Source: Virgibacillus salexigens (lineage in GTDB: Bacteria; Bacillota; Bacilli; Bacillales; Amphibacillaceae). Taken from it: 64,000 bases of DNA. Both the position numbers and the translations under genes were made by a program. The stretch lies in contig NZ_BNEO01000002.1 in the NCBI RefSeq assembly GCF_014905415.1, positions 124,001 to 188,000 on the forward strand, given 5' to 3'. This document shows positions 62,072 through 64,000 of this stretch, in pieces. Below the pieces are notes generated by a model that did not search any database, had not been told where the DNA came from, and saw only the letters and a list, made by a program, of their open reading frames with translations. Numbering within the stretch: position 1 is the first letter of the stretch; every line of letters starts with the position of its first letter.

Positions 62072-63124
62072 ATGAAATATGGATTTTGGTTACCAATATT
62101 TGGTGGATGGTTACGTAATGTAGATGATGAACATATGCCGCCAACCTTTGAATATGCGAAGACAGTTATTCAAGCGGCAGAGGAATGGGGATATGATACA
62201 ACGCTAATTGCGGAACTTTATTTAAATGATATAAAAGGAATAGAAGCAGATTCATTAGAAGCATGGTCTACTGCAGCTGGGTTAGCAGCAGTAACGAATA
62301 AAATAGAAATTATGACTGCTGTGCGTCCAGTATTTCACCACCCAGCGGTTACTGCGAAAATGGCTGCAAATATCGATCGCATGAGCAATGGGCGATTTAC
62401 TCTTAATATTGTCTCTGGTTGGTGGGAAGAAGAAGCTAAACAGTATGGTGGAGACTTTACAGAACATGATGAGCGGTATGCAAGAACAACAGAATTTATC
62501 GATATACTAAAAGGTTTATGGACAGAGGACACTTTTTCTTATCATGGAAGGTACTATCAAATTGAGGATACAAAATTGGAACCAAAGCCGCTGCAACGCC
62601 CCAATCCCATGTTATACGCTGGGGGAGAAAGTGAAAAGGGTAAGCAGGTAATTTCCACACTATGTGATGCTTATGTCATGCATGGTGGCACGGTTGAAGA
62701 GGTTGCTGACAAAATTAAAGATATGAAATCACGTAGAAGGAAAGCAAATAAAGATCCGATTCGATCATTTGGAATGGCAGCTTATGTAATTTGTCGGGAA
62801 ACAGAAGCGGCAGCACTTACGGAATTAGAACGAATCACCATGGTAAAAGACACAAGTGGATATAGTGGATTTGGAGATTTCACTTCAAAATCACAGTTAG
62901 AACAAGCTGTTCAGTTAAAGGATTATTCTGTATCTAATCGAGGATTACGTCCACATTTAATAGGAACACCAGAACAAATAGCGGAACGAATTCTCGAATA
63001 TGAGAGGGCAGGTGTTGATTTGCTATTATTACAATGCTCTCCGCAGTTAGAAGAGATGAAACGTTTTTCTGAACAAGTTATGCCTTTAGTCGAACAACTA
63101 CGTAAAGAACAAACAACGGTATAA
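62072..63124 (+). CDS. LLM class flavin-dependent monooxygenase (SfnG/SsuD-like)
   Basis: About 350 residues from ATG 62072 behind GGGAGTGGAG. Phe-Trp-Leu-Pro-Ile-Phe-Gly-Gly-Trp at the start, Val-Arg-Pro-Val-Phe-His-His-Pro near 82, Ile-Val-Ser-Gly-Trp-Trp near 113 and Pro-Met-Leu-Tyr-Ala-Gly-Gly-Glu-Ser near 180 match dimethylsulfone/alkanesulfonate monooxygenases. These use reduced FMN and O2 to release sulfite or sulfinate from organosulfur compounds. S-box control fits a role in sulfur supply for methionine. Confidence 0.85.
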   Translation: MKYGFWLPIFGGWLRNVDDEHMPPTFEYAKTVIQAAEEWGYDTTLIAELYLNDIKGIEADSLEAWSTAAGLAAVTNKIEIMTAVRPVFHHPAVTAKMAANIDRMSNGRFTLNIVSGWWEEEAKQYGGDFTEHDERYARTTEFIDILKGLWTEDTFSYHGRYYQIEDTKLEPKPLQRPNPMLYAGGESEKGKQVISTLCDAYVMHGGTVEEVADKIKDMKSRRRKANKDPIRSFGMAAYVICRETEAAALTELERITMVKDTSGYSGFGDFTSKSQLEQAVQLKDYSVSNRGLRPHLIGTPEQIAERILEYERAGVDLLLLQCSPQLEEMKRFSEQVMPLVEQLRKEQTTV

Positions 63125-63141
63125 AGGAAGGAAGATATGTA

Positions 63142-64000
63142 ATGAGTAAAATATATATCCTACATGAAAATCCAGAATGGACAAGCCATTTAACTGCTAG
63201 ATTAGAAGAATTGGGATTACCTTATGAAGACTGGTTACTGAATGATGGCACGGTCGATTTATTAAGTGAACCACCTAAAGGAATTTTCTATAATCGAATG
63301 AGTGCTTCTTCGCATACAAGAGGGAATCGTTTTGCTCCTGAATTGACGAATGCAGTGTTAGCATGGTTGGAGTATCATGGTAGAACAGTAATTAATGGTA
63401 GTCGAGCATTACAGCTAGAAGTAAGTAAGGTCCAACAATATTTGGAATTGGAAAAATATGGAGTGAGAACGCCGAGAACAGTGGCTGCTGTTGGGAAATC
63501 GCAATTATCAGAAGCAGCTGAATTATTCGAAGGGAGATCGTTTATTACCAAGCACAATCGAGCTGGAAAAGGGTTAGGCGTACAACTGTTTCATAGCAAA
63601 GCAGCATTAGAACAATATATTGAAAGTGAAACATTTGAAGAACCCGTTGATGGTGTAACGTTAATACAAGAATACATTCATTCTCCATCAGCATCTATTA
63701 CCCGCTGCGAATTTGTAGGTGGAGAATTCGTATATGCAGTAAAGGTTGACACATCTGAAGGGTTTGAACTCTGTCCTGCAGATGCCTGCACGATTGAAGA
63801 TTTATTTTGTCCGGCAGGGGAACAACAAGCGCAGAATGAAAAATTTCAAATTCGACAAGGGTTCCATCACCCCATTATTGAAAAATATAAAGAGGTACTG
63901 GCTGCTAATCATATTCAAGTAGCAGGTATTGAATTTATTGAAGACGAACATGGAACCATATATACCTATGATATTAATACAAATACCAACTATAATAGCG
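63142..64000 (+). CDS. ATP-grasp protein, RimK-like ligase (3' end outside window)
   Basis: The frame is open from ATG 63142 (behind AAGGAAGGAAG) to the window end, 286 codons. Ile-Thr-Lys-His-Asn-Arg-Ala-Gly-Lys-Gly-Leu-Gly-Val near 135-147 is the ATP-binding loop, Leu-Ile-Gln-Glu-Tyr-Ile near 175 and Tyr-Asp-Ile-Asn-Thr-Asn at the end the metal-binding part of RimK/ATP-grasp ligases. Such enzymes join an acid to an amine. It is 17 bases behind the monooxygenase and shares the S-box control, so it may handle a sulfur-containing or glutamyl compound. Confidence 0.8.
   Translation, partial: MSKIYILHENPEWTSHLTARLEELGLPYEDWLLNDGTVDLLSEPPKGIFYNRMSASSHTRGNRFAPELTNAVLAWLEYHGRTVINGSRALQLEVSKVQQYLELEKYGVRTPRTVAAVGKSQLSEAAELFEGRSFITKHNRAGKGLGVQLFHSKAALEQYIESETFEEPVDGVTLIQEYIHSPSASITRCEFVGGEFVYAVKVDTSEGFELCPADACTIEDLFCPAGEQQAQNEKFQIRQGFHHPIIEKYKEVLAANHIQVAGIEFIEDEHGTIYTYDINTNTNYNS

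Noticed and set aside
61863..62075. 70-codon open frame
   Set aside because: It lies within the S-box riboswitch and its terminator and has no ribosome site.

Overview
The window is low-GC DNA from a spore-forming member of the Bacillota, most likely a halotolerant Bacillaceae (Oceanobacillus-like). The evidence is strong AGGAGG ribosome sites, TTG/GTG starts, an S-box riboswitch, a dipicolinate synthase gene, a SigO/RsoA-type two-part sigma factor, GAAC-N4-GTTC LexA boxes and Bacillaceae-type intergenic hairpin repeats. The genus is an inference.

Region 1 (1-12.5 kb) is a polymorphic-toxin locus in decay. It opens with an ADP-ribosyltransferase toxin end and an ADP-ribosylglycohydrolase as its likely immunity partner. 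A complete toxin with a pre-toxin TG domain and an HNH-like nuclease tip plus immunity gene follows. Behind it lies a row of orphan toxin-tip/immunity cassettes: three YeeF-like nuclease/YezG copies, an Ntox15/Tdi1-like pair, a second Tdi1-like gene and an Imm6-like gene. They are joined by direct copies of the toxin's linker, which could support tip exchange. Nearly all cassettes carry stops, frameshifts or deletions. A broken serine recombinase sits between repeated sequences.

Region 2 (12.5-18.2 kb) holds ordinary genes: an MFS exporter, a DUF2268 metalloprotease, a DUF2798 membrane protein, a methyltransferase, a broken GNAT acetyltransferase, a VOC protein and a 30-residue peptide gene.

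Region 3 (18.2-36.1 kb) is a catabolic island. A YhdT/PanF-like symporter, an M20 amidase, a beta-decarboxylating dehydrogenase, an SDR and an aldehyde dehydrogenase form one operon. A PucR regulator lies beside a second SSS transporter, an amidohydrolase and a penicillin-acyltransferase-like gene, and is divergent from a class III aminotransferase and a methylmalonate/malonate-semialdehyde dehydrogenase. Each step of the classical pantothenate degradation route (hydrolysis, pantoate and aldopantoate oxidation, dimethylmalate oxidative decarboxylation, beta-alanine transamination, malonate semialdehyde to acetyl-CoA) has a candidate. I propose this as a testable pathway.

Region 4 (36-42.3 kb) has a tyrosine-rich protein, an orphan dpaA, a four-subunit flavin/iron-sulfur amine or imino-acid dehydrogenase operon whose first gene lacks a normal start codon, and a two-domain glycosyltransferase.

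Region 5 (42.4-51.4 kb) contains a DctM-like permease and a complete yhfZ-Y-U-T-V-S-X-W cluster, known from enterobacteria and of unknown function. A shared 16-bp palindrome precedes both yhfZ and yhfY.

Region 6 (51.4-64 kb) carries an aldo/keto reductase, sigO/rsoA and a UvrX-like Y-family polymerase that share an identical LexA box, a PhoD-like phosphatase without a Tat signal, a DoxX/DUF4166/YndJ/PBP4-like operon, and an S-box riboswitch ahead of an LLM monooxygenase and an ATP-grasp ligase cut by the window end.
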